36,128 bases of DNA, taken from NCBI GenBank assembly GCA_024280945.1, contig JAMXLO010000127.1:1-36128 (forward strand). Direction: 5' to 3'. Each line of letters starts with the position of its first letter. Position 1 is the stretch's first letter. The position numbers were made by a program, and so were the translations under genes. Positions 35,210 through 36,128 of this stretch are shown here, piece by piece. This stretch comes from Acetobacteraceae bacterium (lineage in GTDB: Bacteria; Pseudomonadota; Alphaproteobacteria; Acetobacterales; Acetobacteraceae). Below the pieces are notes generated by a model, which searched no databases, was not told where the DNA came from, and saw only the letters and a program-made list of their open reading frames with translations.

Positions 35210-36128
35210 ATGGCAACGACACTTGCTCCCCCGGCTCCCGCCGCTGCGGTGGGCTATAACGATTTGACTTTTGGTCCGTCCATGACTCTGGGCGGAAACT
35301 GGTTACCGGTGACAGGTTCGGCCGACTCATCTGGCGTGAAGCAGAACGCCGACGGTTCGATCACCATCCGCGGCGGCGACGCCAACCACTACAACGATCA
35401 AATCAATACTGGCAATACACAGTTCGGTGGCGGCGCCTATGTCCAGGCGACCTTGTCGTTCCAGAACGCCCCTGGCGGATGGTATCAGGGTGCGGACGGC
35501 TGGCCAGCCTTCTGGGGTACCTCGACAAGCAGTGGTCCCCATGTCGAAACAGACTTCTTTGAGTTCATGACGCCAGGTGTCAGCAATAAATTCGATTTCG
35601 GCTTGCAGGACTGGCAAAGCAGCACCAGCGTCACCTGGGCTGGCGATGGAGGATATGGCCTTCCAACAGCAGCATGGCTCCCTGCAAACTTCGATCCATC
35701 ACAGCAGCACACATATGGCTTCTTGTGGGTTCCCGCGACATCGTCGATCCAGGGCTACGCAGAGATGTTCGTCGACGGCCAACAGGTCGGGCCGACTTAT
35801 CACTGGAACGACGTTGGTGGACCTTACAGCTCGATCGATGACAACCGCTTGCAGATCATCCTCGGGACTGGGTCGGCAAACCCGATGACAGTCTACAACG
35901 TACAGGTCTGGCAGGGTACCGGTGCGGACGATATAGGTAACATCATTAAGGGAGACCCTTATCAACCTCCCGTCCAAATACCCGACCCTCAAGCAGTGGT
36001 TACCGGCAGTGGTCCCGACAGCCTGGTGCTGAAGATCAGTGAGGACGCATTCGCCAACCACGATGGCACCAGTGATGCAGCGGGTGATGCGGCGTTCACC
36101 GTTTCCATCGATGGCAAGCAGCTGGGCG
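35210..36128 (+). CDS. GH16-family glycoside hydrolase with C-terminal CBM-like domain (3' end outside window)
   Basis: The frame is open from the ATG at 35210 to the window end (306 codons seen). An AGGA lies nine bases upstream; an in-frame ATG at 35162 lacks a ribosome site. Residues 14-236 are a GH16 domain paralogous to the gene upstream. They share WPxFWG, the catalytic motif VETDFFEFM (Glu113, Asp115, Glu118), YGFLWVPAT and GTGSANPMTVY-VQVWQ. A Pro-rich linker (about 249-262) follows. A module then begins GSGPDSLVLKISEDAFANHD with FTVSIDGKQLG, which resembles the calcium-dependent xylan-binding modules of CBM60 type. There is no signal peptide, so secretion by a type I system through a C-terminal signal, as in ExsH, is likely but cannot be seen here. 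Confidence 0.86.
   Translation, partial: MATTLAPPAPAAAVGYNDLTFGPSMTLGGNWLPVTGSADSSGVKQNADGSITIRGGDANHYNDQINTGNTQFGGGAYVQATLSFQNAPGGWYQGADGWPAFWGTSTSSGPHVETDFFEFMTPGVSNKFDFGLQDWQSSTSVTWAGDGGYGLPTAAWLPANFDPSQQHTYGFLWVPATSSIQGYAEMFVDGQQVGPTYHWNDVGGPYSSIDDNRLQIILGTGSANPMTVYNVQVWQGTGADDIGNIIKGDPYQPPVQIPDPQAVVTGSGPDSLVLKISEDAFANHDGTSDAAGDAAFTVSIDGKQLG

Overview
The window is high-GC bacterial chromosome. Codon use, the zwf, N-formylglutamate amidohydrolase and CaiB/acyl-CoA dehydrogenase types, and the style of the exopolysaccharide genes suggest an alphaproteobacterium, plausibly Acetobacteraceae. That placement is an inference from protein character, not from a marker gene. I see no insertion sequence, integrase, CRISPR array or phage gene.

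Left half (1-14.9 kb): mostly housekeeping and accessory metabolism, tightly packed. It opens with the 3' part of zwf (glucose-6-phosphate dehydrogenase). A minus-strand block follows: an RND efflux pair of MdtA/MdtC type with a GNAT acetyltransferase, then a two-subunit thiamine-diphosphate decarboxylase of ComD/ComE type, whose first gene overlaps a broken glutathione S-transferase gene. Next come a plus-strand alpha/beta hydrolase and an acyl-CoA dehydrogenase. About 1.6 kb of minus-strand sequence after that reads as protein only if the frame is changed many times. Then come a family III CoA-transferase, a secreted lytic transglycosylase, an N-formylglutamate amidohydrolase and a tRNA-Val(GAC).

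Right half (15.1 kb to the end): an exopolysaccharide (EPS) locus with loosely spaced genes on both strands. It holds a Wzy/ligase-like polymerase, two GT4-type glycosyltransferases, a GMC oxidoreductase and a priming sugar-phosphate transferase. It also holds one long protein that fuses a sugar epimerase/dehydratase to a DegT-type aminotransferase, a very convincing GDP-mannose 3,5-epimerase (source of GDP-L-galactose), a Wzc-type co-polymerase/tyrosine kinase, an exostosin-like transferase and a GT39 membrane glycosyltransferase. Two paralogous GH16 glycanases close the window; one has a signal peptide and the other has none but carries a C-terminal binding module, and it runs off the window end.

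A consistent model is a Wzx/Wzy-type EPS. The priming transferase loads the first sugar on undecaprenyl phosphate, the glycosyltransferases extend the repeat using GDP-L-galactose and an amino sugar among others, Wzy polymerises under Wzc control, and the GH16 enzymes trim the exported chain. A flippase and an outer-membrane exporter are not in this window. The main points for follow-up are the epimerase-aminotransferase fusion, the L-galactose pathway, the GH16 pair and the frameshift-dense segment at 9992-11598.
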